This document shows, piece after piece, positions 25,967 to 35,040 of a stretch of DNA of 64,000 bases (the first letter of the stretch is position 1; every line of letters begins with the position of its first letter). This stretch comes from an uncultured Clostridia bacterium (lineage in GTDB: Bacteria > Bacillota > Clostridia > UMGS1810). The translations under genes and the position numbers were made by a program. The stretch covers positions 1 to 64,000 of the forward strand of contig CAKSPF010000006.1 of NCBI GenBank assembly GCA_934481345.1, written 5' to 3'. The notes beneath the pieces are model-generated. The model searched no databases, was not told the origin of the DNA, and saw only the letters and a program-made list of their open reading frames with translations.

Positions 25967-28756
25967 CTATTCTCCTTTCACAATCTCATAATTAAGAGAG
26001 TATACATCGGCATTGACCGTAAAGGTAATTGAACCGTCCGCATTTTCCTTAGTTACAAGCTTTTTAAGTCTTTTACCCGCGTCATCAAGGGCATACACGC
26101 TGTATCCCGCCGCGTTTCCTATTGTGACATCGGCAAGCAGCGGTTCGTATATTATAGGTGCTTCACCGGCGCTTTCCACCCAGATATCCGATGAATTGAA
26201 ATGGGTATTAAGCGTTCTTGAGCCCAGTATAAACAGCATTTTTTCACTGTCCTCAATATCCTTGCCGTCTTTTGAAACAAGTCCCGTATATCCGTATGAA
26301 GCATATACGTCTATATACAGTCTGCCGTATTTTTTTGGCTTTGAAACATCGCCGACAAAGGCAATCGCTTTATCATTCATTGCAAAAAACATGCTGCCTG
26401 CAAAGTCAAAATACAATCCGCCGTTGGACGTGATGCCTTTTTTATCAGCCATGCTTTGTACGTCCGTTGCGGCACTTGTAAATTTAACCGAAGATTTATT
26501 CGAGAAAAACGAATTAAAACCGGGAGTTTTAAACTGTCTGTATATGTTAGGTGTAATTCCGTTCAGAGTATTTTTATCCTTGTACAAATAATCTGTATTA
26601 AAGTTTATGCACTTCGTCTTTTCAAGCTCATCGGTATTGTAATAAAGAGCTGCCGTAAGCTGCGAAAGCGAGAGCAATACCGGATTTGAATATGTGCTGT
26701 ACAAATCCTCATATTTATCCTCACATATCATGTCATTAACAAAGCAATACTGTATAGGCGTCCAATTCTGCTGTGCCGCCAGAACCGACATAAGTATCGA
26801 CTTTTCGGATGCCGTGGGGCTCAGAACTCCCGTTCCCCATTCGCTTACAACAAACGGAACACCTTGCGCCCGATTTTCCGCAAGCTCCATAAAATCCTCG
26901 CCGTCATGAGTATCGCCGACCGTTATCGAAGAATACTCCCCGTACCACATATCATCCTGAAGCTGCTGCCTTCCGTAACCGGTTGCATTTACTGCGTTTA
27001 CGGAAATAAAATCCGCATATTTGCTCTGCGAATATGAATTATACGGAGTGTAATTATCCCATGTATTTGTAACGCCTGTTATCAGTCCGTCATAACCGGT
27101 GTCCTTTACTGCCTCGCAAATGCTGCTGAAGTATTCTTCCTGAACGGCACCCAAAAATTCATATACATCTTTTCGGTGCGCGTCATCGTAATAAAGACCG
27201 TATTTCCAGTTTCCGTTCAGAGCAACCGTACCGTCCTCTATTGATTCATCATCATAGACTACTTTCCAGCTCTTTTTAAACTGTTCGGTTGTTTTATATT
27301 TATCCTTTAAATATTTATTAAATTTTTCGGTAAGGAGTTTTTGCTTTTTATCACTTGTCAATGAAAAATCCGAATTGCCAAGTCTGAAATTAAACATAGT
27401 GTTTCTGTTCGCCAAGTCTATCATTACTACCGACTCATCATTTGCAAAGGTCATACCGGTATATTTATTTTTGTACGAAAGAAGAGTTTTTGCAAATTCC
27501 TTTTGCCTGCTTATAAGCTCATCATCAAACAGACCGCTAAGCTTCCAACCGTCCTTAATATCTTCGCCGTCGCCCTGCGCCGTACCGAGAAGCGAAAAAT
27601 ATGTATATATCCCCTTTTCTTTAAGAAGGCTCTGAAAATATGAGAGTCTTTCAAGCCTTTCGGCTGTAAGCTCTTCTTTGTCCATATCAACAAATCTTAC
27701 AAGATTATATCCGCAGCGGGCAATCCTCGACGCGGTTTTTTCTGCCGTTTCTTTATCGGGGCAGCAAGCCTGTCCGGTTATATTCGTTCCCCAGAATTTT
27801 GCTTTTGTACCGTCCGCAAATACAAAGTTTTCTCCGTCTGCTTTAAGGCGGCCGTGTTTGCCTGCCGGTGCGTCAAGATATTTTGAAGAATCAAGTATTG
27901 TTCCGTCAAATTCTTTTTCATCCACCGGTTTTGCAGCAGCCCATGTACCTGCGGCGCTTGCTTTAAGGCTTTGTGCCGAAGAAGAAGCGTCAACCGGGAA
28001 GCTGAGACCGCTTCGAACCATTGTAACTCCTACAATTCCCATACAAACATAATCACCGTATGCCTTGAGTTTAACACTTTTAATTTTTTTGTCCGGATGT
28101 GGATTGTTAAGAGCAAAAACATTAAGAGATATAACGGATGACGAGGGATTTGAACCGGTCCATGCCGTTCTCATAAAAGCCGTAGTCCTTGTGCCCCAGT
28201 AATCCGCAATATGCGTGCCGGCTATGATTTCATACATGGCGCTTGTGCCGTCCTCATACACGAATCCGTATTTACCTGCCTTTTTTCCTACGGTACCCCA
28301 TGCCGCTCCATGCAATACATACATTCCCTCGGCAGTATCGTTTACGGGTATTTCAACCTCAAGAGGCAAAAACTCTTTATTCTGACCTCTGAGCATTATA
28401 CAGGATTTACCTCCGTTATCCGACGGTTCTATGAAATTGAAAGGAATATTATACAAATATGTGTTTCCCCTTAAATTAAAAGAAGCCAAATCGTTGGCAG
28501 GTCCCTGATCTGACCAGCCGCCCTGTTCATTTTCCGCTTCATCATCGGCATATCCCATATTGCACACCGAGCTTATATCAAGCGGGTAGCAGACTTTTTT
28601 TGTTTTGTAATAAACTCTTTCGTTTATTTGATTTACTGCATATTCTATTGTTTCCTCACCTGACGTATTTTCCGTCACGGCAGGCGCCTCGTCCGCACAG
28701 CAGACAGATGCAGTCAGAATTGTAAATGCAAGTACGGTTAATAATATTTTTTTCAT
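25967..28756 (-). CDS. Secreted GH5-like (clan GH-A) protein, probably catalytically impaired
   Basis: 929 residues with a signal peptide (about 21 residues). Residues about 290-700 look like a (beta/alpha)8 glycosidase of the large GH5-like type: FWGTNITGQ, NLVRFVDMD, NKYTGMTFANDESVVMIDLA and FVVSEWGTG. The nucleophile-type glutamate is Glu639 (SEWG). At the acid/base position, where relatives have NEN or NEP after beta-4, this protein has A-N-Arg451-N. N- and C-terminal regions are beta-rich and may bind glycans. The ATG overlaps the stop of the upstream hydrolase (TAATG), implying translational coupling. No SLH repeat seen. Confidence 0.75.
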   Translation of the reverse strand: MKKILLTVLAFTILTASVCCADEAPAVTENTSGEETIEYAVNQINERVYYKTKKVCYPLDISSVCNMGYADDEAENEQGGWSDQGPANDLASFNLRGNTYLYNIPFNFIEPSDNGGKSCIMLRGQNKEFLPLEVEIPVNDTAEGMYVLHGAAWGTVGKKAGKYGFVYEDGTSAMYEIIAGTHIADYWGTRTTAFMRTAWTGSNPSSSVISLNVFALNNPHPDKKIKSVKLKAYGDYVCMGIVGVTMVRSGLSFPVDASSSAQSLKASAAGTWAAAKPVDEKEFDGTILDSSKYLDAPAGKHGRLKADGENFVFADGTKAKFWGTNITGQACCPDKETAEKTASRIARCGYNLVRFVDMDKEELTAERLERLSYFQSLLKEKGIYTYFSLLGTAQGDGEDIKDGWKLSGLFDDELISRQKEFAKTLLSYKNKYTGMTFANDESVVMIDLANRNTMFNFRLGNSDFSLTSDKKQKLLTEKFNKYLKDKYKTTEQFKKSWKVVYDDESIEDGTVALNGNWKYGLYYDDAHRKDVYEFLGAVQEEYFSSICEAVKDTGYDGLITGVTNTWDNYTPYNSYSQSKYADFISVNAVNATGYGRQQLQDDMWYGEYSSITVGDTHDGEDFMELAENRAQGVPFVVSEWGTGVLSPTASEKSILMSVLAAQQNWTPIQYCFVNDMICEDKYEDLYSTYSNPVLLSLSQLTAALYYNTDELEKTKCINFNTDYLYKDKNTLNGITPNIYRQFKTPGFNSFFSNKSSVKFTSAATDVQSMADKKGITSNGGLYFDFAGSMFFAMNDKAIAFVGDVSKPKKYGRLYIDVYASYGYTGLVSKDGKDIEDSEKMLFILGSRTLNTHFNSSDIWVESAGEAPIIYEPLLADVTIGNAAGYSVYALDDAGKRLKKLVTKENADGSITFTVNADVYSLNYEIVKGE

Positions 28757-30279
28757 TACTGCACCTCCTTAAGCCTTAGAGCCATTATCGTCATCTTAGG
28801 AACAAGATAGCCGTCTGCTGCTTTTCCGTCATCAAATTTCTCATTTACTTTGTCAATCTGTTTCTTGCCTTTATAATTGGAGGCAAGCTTTCCGCCCTCT
28901 GTAGGAAGCATAACTTCTTTTTCAACAACAGTATACTTTTTCTTAAAATCAAAGTTTATATAGTAGTCCGTATCATCGGAGTTATTGACCATTATAAGAT
29001 TCATTCCGTCATCTGTCTTTATTGCTGCTCCGGATATTTTGCTCGCCGTACCTATATCAAAGTCTGTGACGGATGATTCATACGCTTTTCCCACACCGTA
29101 TTTTTGAAACATTGCAAGCGTCATAGCAGCAGCATTTAATTTATACTTACCATCAGTGTCAAGATAATACATTGAATAGCTTGTTCCGGCATTCGTTGCA
29201 AAGAGATTTGCCTTTGATATATTTTCCTGTCTTATCCGTCTTAACAAATAATCCGCAACCGCTCTTCCTCCTGCAAAATACATACATCCGCCCATGCCGC
29301 CGGCCACTGCGTCCGAGCCCTCCATTACGGAAAGCGTACCTTGAGCATTGTACTCTGTAACAACTATGCCAATCTTATTTTTGCCGAATTTCTTGTCCAA
29401 GACCTCTCCTGTCTCTACAAAGTTCATTTCATTGGCATATGCGGCATCCATGGCAAAATATCCGTGTTTTACATAATACTGTACTTCATTTCCGAGTTCA
29501 TTAAGCATAGCATTGTCCCAATTGCTTTTTATACCTTCCATAAGATCTCCCGTAAGCGCTATCGGCGCATCGGGCTTTACACTTCGTATAGCGGCTATTA
29601 CCTCTTTGCATTTTTGGATATAAATTTTATAGTTTATAAACATATGTGAGAATATACCGAAATCATACTCATTTCCCATTTCCCACTCGGCAACGTTTAC
29701 GGGATTAACCATTCCGCCGGCAATTCTTTTTTGCGCCCAGTTTATGCCGCCGTTATAGTTTTTCTTGCCATCGCCGTAGAAATACTCGGCAAGATCTGCC
29801 ATACTCTCCGGAGATTCATGCAATAAATTAACGGTATATGCTACAGTTCCTTTTCCCGGGTTAAACGCATCGGCAAGCTTTGCAAGTTCCAGTACGCCGA
29901 ATGCCGACTTCATTTGTACAGCATTTCCGGTGCCGATAGAATAGCTTTTTCTTTCGCTGATATTTCCGAGGTTTTCCTTCCACATATAACCTGTCGAAGT
30001 TACACCTGCCATACGAAAATGCTCAAATGAAAGTCCCTGTTCCTTCATATCGGAAACAAACTTACGGTTAATTCCCGATCCCTCCGCGTAATTAGTTATG
30101 TATGCACTGTTTGACGGAAGCCATTCAGAACCTACACCATACATTTCCATAGTAACATCTCTGAACTCGTTATCTTCATTAACGGTAAATGTTATGCTGT
30201 TGTCGACGGCTGCAAAAGACGAAGATACCGTCATGCATGCTGTCAGAACACCTGCTGAAATGCACTTCATTAGTTTCAT
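28756..30279 (-). CDS. Secreted clan GH-A-type glycoside hydrolase
   Basis: 507 residues with a signal peptide (cleavage near residue 23). AEWEMGNEYDFG places a GNE acid/base glutamate at Glu204, and GIVVTEYNAQG places a nucleophile at Glu309; this pairing is typical of clan GH-A families such as GH39, GH51 or GH79. The C-terminal 120 residues look like the beta-sandwich that accompanies such barrels. ATG at 30279 follows AGGAG by 9 nt; the frame upstream to 30396 covers the leader. First gene of the five-gene secreted operon. Family and substrate cannot be fixed without a search. Confidence 0.75.
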   Translation of the reverse strand: MKLMKCISAGVLTACMTVSSSFAAVDNSITFTVNEDNEFRDVTMEMYGVGSEWLPSNSAYITNYAEGSGINRKFVSDMKEQGLSFEHFRMAGVTSTGYMWKENLGNISERKSYSIGTGNAVQMKSAFGVLELAKLADAFNPGKGTVAYTVNLLHESPESMADLAEYFYGDGKKNYNGGINWAQKRIAGGMVNPVNVAEWEMGNEYDFGIFSHMFINYKIYIQKCKEVIAAIRSVKPDAPIALTGDLMEGIKSNWDNAMLNELGNEVQYYVKHGYFAMDAAYANEMNFVETGEVLDKKFGKNKIGIVVTEYNAQGTLSVMEGSDAVAGGMGGCMYFAGGRAVADYLLRRIRQENISKANLFATNAGTSYSMYYLDTDGKYKLNAAAMTLAMFQKYGVGKAYESSVTDFDIGTASKISGAAIKTDDGMNLIMVNNSDDTDYYINFDFKKKYTVVEKEVMLPTEGGKLASNYKGKKQIDKVNEKFDDGKAADGYLVPKMTIMALRLKEVQ

Positions 30280-30330
30280 TGCACATATCTCCTTTGCTGT
30301 GTTTTTTATCTTTTTTGAAGAAAAAACGTA

Positions 30331-30364
30331 AAATAAAAAAGACAAATCCAAGAGATTTGTCTTT
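30331..30364 (-). terminator. Internal terminator/attenuator hairpin before the secreted-protein operon
   Basis: Minus-strand AAAGACAAATC (30364-30354) pairs perfectly with GATTTGTCTTT (30348-30338), followed by TTTATTT. It lies 50 nt before the first start codon and downstream of the promoter candidate, so it could act as a conditional terminator. Confidence 0.65.
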
Positions 30365-30540
30365 AAATAACATTTATATAATACTATCACAAACAAAGGA
30401 TACTTTCACAGTGTATCCCTCAAAAGCCGATATGCAGAGAGTGCCTGTACAATCCATAAAATACAAACAAAACGACTCCGGCATATACATTAAAAGTATT
30501 AAATAAAAGCTAAGTATCCAAGCCAATCCCTTACTGTAAT

Positions 30541-30569
30541 ATTATACTATAAGAAAAAAGCTTTTTTAA
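30541..30569 (-). promoter_or_regulatory. Promoter candidate for the secreted-protein operon
   Basis: Minus-strand TTAAAA (30569-30564), 17 bp, TATAAT (30546-30541). The -10 is consensus and the -35 matches at four of six positions. The surrounding DNA is AT-rich, which raises the chance of a random match. Confidence 0.4.
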
Positions 30570-30700
30570 TTGACAATTTGAATAATTATTTACAATATTT
30601 TTGGTAATTATACACAACAGACCGTGCTTTATTGAACTTTTATTACCTTTTGAGAATAATAAGTATGAAGAAAACGTCAAAACTATATTGTTTTTTCAGC

Positions 30701-30733
30701 AAAAAAAACGGAACAAAGCGAACTTTGTTCCGT
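30701..30733 (-). terminator. Terminator of tRNA-Glu
   Basis: Minus-strand ACGGAACAAAG (30733-30723) pairs perfectly with CTTTGTTCCGT (30718-30708) around a 4 nt loop, followed by seven T residues (30707-30701). It starts immediately after the encoded CCA. Confidence 0.93.
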
Positions 30734-30808
30734 TGGTGACCCCTACGGGAATCGAACCCATGATTGCGCCTTGAGAGGGCGCCGTCTTAACCGCTTGACC
30801 AAGGGGCC
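30734..30808 (-). tRNA. tRNA-Glu (anticodon CTC)
   Basis: Reverse-strand cloverleaf with acceptor GGCCCCT/AGGGGTC (one G-U), D arm GGTCAAGCGGTTAAGAC, anticodon stem GCGCC/GGCGC around CTCTCAA (anticodon CTC, codon GAG), T arm with GGTTCGATTCC and an encoded CCA. It is a single-tRNA transcript with its own promoter and terminator. Confidence 0.95.
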
Positions 30809-30827
30809 TTAACAACATTACTAAAAC

Positions 30828-30856
30828 AGAATACCACATATATGCAAAAAATGCAA
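30828..30856 (-). promoter_or_regulatory. Promoter of tRNA-Glu
   Basis: Minus-strand TTGCAT (30856-30851), 17 bp, TATTCT (30833-30828) with TGG before the -10, 20 nt before the mature tRNA 5' end. Confidence 0.7.
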
Positions 30857-30929
30857 GATATTTTTTGGATTTTTTCAAAATAATTTAAAAAAATTCAAAA
30901 ATTACAAAAACCCCTATGTCTTAAGAGCA

Positions 30930-31568
30930 TTATACCCGAAGCCCCGTCAGGGAATATTCCACCCATTCGCTTATATTTGTGGCATGATCTGCTATTCTCT
31001 CCAGATACTTTGCTATCATCAGCAAATCAATATAGTACTCGCCTTTGGAATTATCCTGTGATATAAGCTTTATCAGTTCTTTTTTTATTTTCAAAAACCA
31101 TTTATCCACAACATCATCATATTTCTGCACAAAATGTGCAAGCTCAAGATCGCCTTTTACAAATGACTCTATGCTGCCCGAAACCATTTTTACAGCTTCG
31201 TGCGCCATTTGCTTTATATCGTCCTCGTTGTTTTCTTTAAGACCGACGATATATTTTGCGATTTGTGCAATATCTGCCGCCTGGTCGCCTATCCGTTCCA
31301 TATCCGAAATCATTTTAAGCGCCGACGATATTTTCCTGAGGTCCGTCGCAACAGGCTGCTGATGTAAAATAAGCTTTATGCAAAGTCCCTCTATATCTCT
31401 TTCCTTTTGGTCTATTTCCTTGTCTTTTTCGTTTACAAGCTCCGCAAGACTTTCGTCATCTTCGGTAAGTATTCTTATTGAAAGCGATATTACCTGTTCA
31501 CACATATTGCCCATGCTTATAAGCTCTTCGTTTAAAAAGTTAAGCTGTTTTTCAAAATTGCTTCTCAT
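30930..31568 (-). CDS. phoU: Phosphate transport regulator PhoU
   Basis: A 212-residue all-helical protein of two PhoU repeats (each with an E/D-x-x-x-D metal-cluster pattern, e.g. VNEKDKEID and KMISDMERIGDQAADIA). It links the Pst transporter to phosphate signalling and restrains uptake. The start codon overlaps the pstB stop (TAATG), so translation is coupled. No PhoR/PhoB pair is in the window. Confidence 0.95.
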   Translation of the reverse strand: MRSNFEKQLNFLNEELISMGNMCEQVISLSIRILTEDDESLAELVNEKDKEIDQKERDIEGLCIKLILHQQPVATDLRKISSALKMISDMERIGDQAADIAQIAKYIVGLKENNEDDIKQMAHEAVKMVSGSIESFVKGDLELAHFVQKYDDVVDKWFLKIKKELIKLISQDNSKGEYYIDLLMIAKYLERIADHATNISEWVEYSLTGLRV

Positions 31569-32314
31569 TATCCGAACCTCCCCGTTATATAATCCTCAGT
31601 CCGCTTATCCTGCGGCATGGAAAACAGCTTGTCGGTATCCGAATATTCCACTATTTCGCCTGCGAGGAAAAACGCAGTGTTATCCGATATTCTTGCCGCT
31701 TGCTGCATGTTGTGCGTTACTATTACTATCGTGTATTTTTTCTTGAGCTCCATAGCAAGATCCTCTATCTTTGACGTTGACACGGGATCGAGTGCGCTCG
31801 TAGGCTCGTCCATAAGCAAAACCTCCGGTTCTGCCGCAAGAGCGCGCGCAATACAAAGCCTTTGCTGCTGACCGCCGGAGAGTGCGGCGGCGCTTTTTTT
31901 CAGTCTGTCCTTCACATCATTCCACAGAGCGGCTTTTGCAAGCGATTTTTCAACGATTTCATCAAGCTCCGTTTTTTTGCGTATGCCGTGCGTCCTCGGG
32001 CCGTATGCAATATTATCATAAATGTTCATGGGAAAAGGATTTGCCTTCTGAAAAACCATTCCCACTCTTTTCCTCAGTAAATTAACATTCATATCTCTGT
32101 AAATATCCGTTCCGTCCAAAAGAACTTTGCCGCTTATCCTGCACCCGTCGACGAGATCGTTCATTCTGTTAAGTGTTTTGAGCACCGTGGACTTTCCGCA
32201 GCCGGAGGGACCTATAAAAGAAGTTATGCTGTTTTTTGCAATACCCATGCTTATCCCTTTGACAGCTTTAAAGTCACCGTAGTGCAAAACAAGATTTTCA
32301 ATATCAAATTTCAT
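31568..32314 (-). CDS. pstB: Phosphate ABC transporter ATP-binding protein PstB
   Basis: A 248-residue ABC ATPase. Walker [10 protein letters not shown] (residues 34-42), signature ALSGGQQQR near residue 145, Walker [14 protein letters not shown] near residue 165, and the [14 protein letters not shown]-loop are all intact. The [22 protein letters not shown]-loop region is typical of PstB. It pairs with PstA and PstC at the membrane. Confidence 0.96.
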   Translation of the reverse strand: MKFDIENLVLHYGDFKAVKGISMGIAKNSITSFIGPSGCGKSTVLKTLNRMNDLVDGCRISGKVLLDGTDIYRDMNVNLLRKRVGMVFQKANPFPMNIYDNIAYGPRTHGIRKKTELDEIVEKSLAKAALWNDVKDRLKKSAAALSGGQQQRLCIARALAAEPEVLLMDEPTSALDPVSTSKIEDLAMELKKKYTIVIVTHNMQQAARISDNTAFFLAGEIVEYSDTDKLFSMPQDKRTEDYITGRFG

Positions 32315-32344
32315 TAACTACTCTCCTTTATACCGGATCGGCAT

Positions 32345-33181
32345 TCAGCGTGACAGCCTTTTTGCGGCAAATTCCGACAGGGCATTTATGCCTGCCACCA
32401 GAACAAGCAGCACCGCAGCCGTTGCAAATGCCTCATTTGTATACATTCCCTCGGAAAGCAGACAATACATATGAACCGAGAGAGTTCTCGCCGAGTCCGT
32501 AAGTGACACAGGTACTTTTGCAGACGTTCCCGCCGTAAATATAAGTGCGGCCGTTTCTCCCGCGATACGCCCTGCAGAAAGAATAACTCCGGAAAGTATT
32601 CCCGGCATTGCTGAGGGTATTATTATTTTGAAAACCGTTCTTACCCTGCCTGCTCCAAGACCGAAGCTGCCCTCCTTATATGACTTCGGAACAGCCAAAA
32701 GTGCCTCCTCGCCGGTGCGTATGATGACCGGCAAAACCATTATTGCCAGAGTCACCGCGCCGGCTATCAGCGAATATCCCCATCCGAGAGCCGTAACAAA
32801 TGCCAGAAATCCAAACAGGCCGTAAACTATTGACGGTATCCCGGCGAGTGTTTCCGTTGTTATGCGTATGAGCCTTACAAGTTTTGATGAACCGTGAGTA
32901 TATTCCACGAGATACACCGCCGCAAAAACCCCTGAAGGGACGGCTAAAGCAAGTGAAATAACAGTCATGTAAACAGTATTTATAATTGACGGCAGCATAG
33001 ACACATTTTCCGAATTATACCTGAGAGAAAAAAGCTTAAGTGAAATATTCGGTATACCTCTTGCCGCGATGTATAAAACCACAAAAAGCATTACGGCGAC
33101 AGTAACAACGGCAGAAAGCATTATCAAAACAAACACCGCAAAAGAAAACAGTCTGCCCGAATAAGATTTAAAATAATTCAT
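32345..33181 (-). CDS. pstA: Phosphate ABC transporter permease PstA
   Basis: A 278-residue inner-membrane permease with about six transmembrane segments and the permease EAA-type loop ESYKEGSFGLGAGR-like segment (read as KSYKEGSFGLGAGRVRTVFK). ATG at 33181 follows AAGGG by 8 nt and overlaps the pstC stop as ATGA; the earlier frame to 33211 would overlap pstC further. Confidence 0.94.
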   Translation of the reverse strand: MNYFKSYSGRLFSFAVFVLIMLSAVVTVAVMLFVVLYIAARGIPNISLKLFSLRYNSENVSMLPSIINTVYMTVISLALAVPSGVFAAVYLVEYTHGSSKLVRLIRITTETLAGIPSIVYGLFGFLAFVTALGWGYSLIAGAVTLAIMVLPVIIRTGEEALLAVPKSYKEGSFGLGAGRVRTVFKIIIPSAMPGILSGVILSAGRIAGETAALIFTAGTSAKVPVSLTDSARTLSVHMYCLLSEGMYTNEAFATAAVLLVLVAGINALSEFAAKRLSR

Positions 33182-34026
33182 GTTCTGCACCCTTTCACGG
33201 CGGCAAAGCAAAGATTAATAATAAGTATAAAAACAAAGAGCACAACAGCCGTGGCAATTAAAGCTCCTCTGTGAAGCTGTGCCGCATAACTCATTTCAAG
33301 CACAATATTTGCCGTAAGCGTCCTTACTCCCGAAAAAACCGATTTCGGCATAACTGCCTGATTCCCGGCAATCATAACAACCGCCATTGTTTCGCCTATC
33401 GCTCTGCCGATACCGAGAATTACCGATGACACAACTCCCGAGCCTGCCGCCGGAAGCAACACCTTGAAAACACTCCGTTCCGTTGTGGCTCCGAGTGCGA
33501 GAGAGCCTTCAAGGTACCCTTTCGGAACTGCGGCAAGGGAGCTTTCGCATATGCTCACCACTGTAGGCAAAATCATAATACCCAAAACTACGGAAGCCGT
33601 AAATATTCCCTTTCCGCTCACTCCGAAAATCCTTCTGACAGCAGGAACAATTACACTGAGTCCGAAAAAACCGAATACTACAGACGGTATTCCCGCCAGA
33701 AAATTTATTGCTGATTTTACGGCTTTGTACAGCGTTCCGCGGCAGTACACCGTAAGGCACACAGCAGTGAGTATTCCGAGCGGAACGCCGACTGCCGCCG
33801 CACCGCCCGTTATATATATACTCCCTATAATCATCGGAAAAATTCCGTACTTATCAAGCGACGGCTTCCAACGGCTGCCGAGCAAAAATTTGCTTATACC
33901 GATTTTTTGCATTGCAGGAAATCCGTTTATGAAAATGAAAAAGCATATCGCCAGCACCGCGGCAATCGAAATAAGCGCACAAATCAAAAACATCACTTTC
34001 GCTGCAATTTCGCCGGCGTTATTCAT
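33178..34026 (-). CDS. pstC: Phosphate ABC transporter permease PstC
   Basis: A 282-residue permease with about six transmembrane segments. The PKGYLEGSLALGATTERSVFKV segment (given here in two parts: PKGYLEGSLALG and ATTERSVFKV) is the cytoplasmic loop that contacts PstB, and GIPSVVFGFFGL is characteristic. The ATG at 34026 overlaps the pstS stop (ATGA), so translation is likely coupled. Confidence 0.94.
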   Translation of the reverse strand: MNNAGEIAAKVMFLICALISIAAVLAICFFIFINGFPAMQKIGISKFLLGSRWKPSLDKYGIFPMIIGSIYITGGAAAVGVPLGILTAVCLTVYCRGTLYKAVKSAINFLAGIPSVVFGFFGLSVIVPAVRRIFGVSGKGIFTASVVLGIMILPTVVSICESSLAAVPKGYLEGSLALGATTERSVFKVLLPAAGSGVVSSVILGIGRAIGETMAVVMIAGNQAVMPKSVFSGVRTLTANIVLEMSYAAQLHRGALIATAVVLFVFILIINLCFAAVKGCRT

Positions 34027-34868
34027 TTTATTTCCGACCATCTTGTTATTTTCCCTTCAAATAAATTTTTTATGGTTTTTGCAGACAAATTATCTATCCG
34101 ATTTTTTTTATTTACTATAACGGCTATCCCGTCAAGGGCAATTTCGGTTTCTGTAAGTTTATCCTTTTCATCGCCTTTAAGCGGACGCGACGACAGTCCC
34201 AAATCGCTTATACCGTCTATTGCCGCCGATATGCCGGCGGCAGAACCGGTCTGCTGTATTTCAAACTCCGTACCGGGATTTAGTTTTTCATACTCCTCAT
34301 ACAGCGCCTCCGCAGCCGGAGATACAGATGTAGAACCTGCCATGGTTATTTTGCCTTTCAAAAAAGCCGGACTGTAATGCCCTCTGCCGTCAAAAGAAAC
34401 AAAACCTTTTTCGCTTACAATCTTTTGACCCTCGTTACTCAGAATGAAGGAAACCAAATCATCTTCAAGCCGGTTTGATATATCGGGTCTGCGGCAAATC
34501 AAAAATTTTCTGAATATTTTATATCTGCCGTTTTTAATATTTGTTTCGGTAATCTTTACCCCGTCCACCGACAAGGCTTTAACTGTTTTTGGAAGCGAAC
34601 CGAGCGACACATATCCTATCGCATTCACATCGTCCGCTATTGATTGCAGCATAACGGAGGTGCTGTTTGTAACCTCGGCGCTGTCGCTTATTGCGTCTGC
34701 ACCGTATTTATCGGTAATATTTAAAATTTCGGAGAATGCTTCGCGTGTACCGGAGCCTTCCTCCCTTGTAACAAGAGTTACCGTATCTTCATACCTTTCT
34801 TCTTTGCCGCAGCCGCAAAAATTAAAGGAAGTACATATAACCGTCATCAAAATAATCGCTTTCTTCAT
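34023..34868 (-). CDS. pstS: Phosphate-binding protein PstS (probable lipoprotein)
   Basis: A 281-residue substrate-binding protein. Residues 1-20 form a signal sequence ending in FNFCGC, with Cys20 the likely lipidated residue, though the lipobox is atypical. Two lobes contain REEGSGTREAF and AGSTSVSPAAEALYEEY, the phosphate-binding loops. The order of the two lobes appears swapped relative to the usual PstS: the T/S-x-x-G-S-T-S-V loop is in the second half (about residue 175), whereas it is usually at the N-terminus. First gene of pstSCAB-phoU. Confidence 0.85.
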   Translation of the reverse strand: MKKAIILMTVICTSFNFCGCGKEERYEDTVTLVTREEGSGTREAFSEILNITDKYGADAISDSAEVTNSTSVMLQSIADDVNAIGYVSLGSLPKTVKALSVDGVKITETNIKNGRYKIFRKFLICRRPDISNRLEDDLVSFILSNEGQKIVSEKGFVSFDGRGHYSPAFLKGKITMAGSTSVSPAAEALYEEYEKLNPGTEFEIQQTGSAAGISAAIDGISDLGLSSRPLKGDEKDKLTETEIALDGIAVIVNKKNRIDNLSAKTIKNLFEGKITRWSEIK

Positions 34869-35040
34869 ACATTTTCCCCGTTTCAAAAAATGATAACAAG
34901 ATTATTTTAACCCCGCCGATAAAAAATATAACCTGACATTTCTTTTATTTACTTTTTTATGTAATAAAACGGCGTAGGCAAAAATATTAGTATAAATAGC
35001 AGAATATTCAAAGTTTGTGACCAAAGAAAGGAATGAGATT

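Larger units (their letters stand above)
30280..30700 (-). promoter_or_regulatory. Long leader of the secreted-protein operon
   Basis: This roughly 420 bp gap has no convincing gene. On the minus strand it holds a promoter candidate (30541-30569), a GGATAC/GTATCC hairpin at about 30397-30420, an unsupported 38-codon open frame (start ATG near 30495, no ribosome binding site, stop near 30379), a terminator-type hairpin (30331-30364), and then the ribosome binding site of the first gene. No riboswitch class was recognised. Confidence 0.4.

Noticed and set aside
30379..30495. 38-codon frame in the leader of the secreted operon as a leader-peptide gene
   Set aside because: No ribosome binding site and no run of regulatory codons; it is mentioned only as part of the leader description.
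33464..34120. 218-codon plus-strand open frame opposite pstC
   Set aside because: It is a shadow of pstC, with no ribosome binding site and no protein-like motif.
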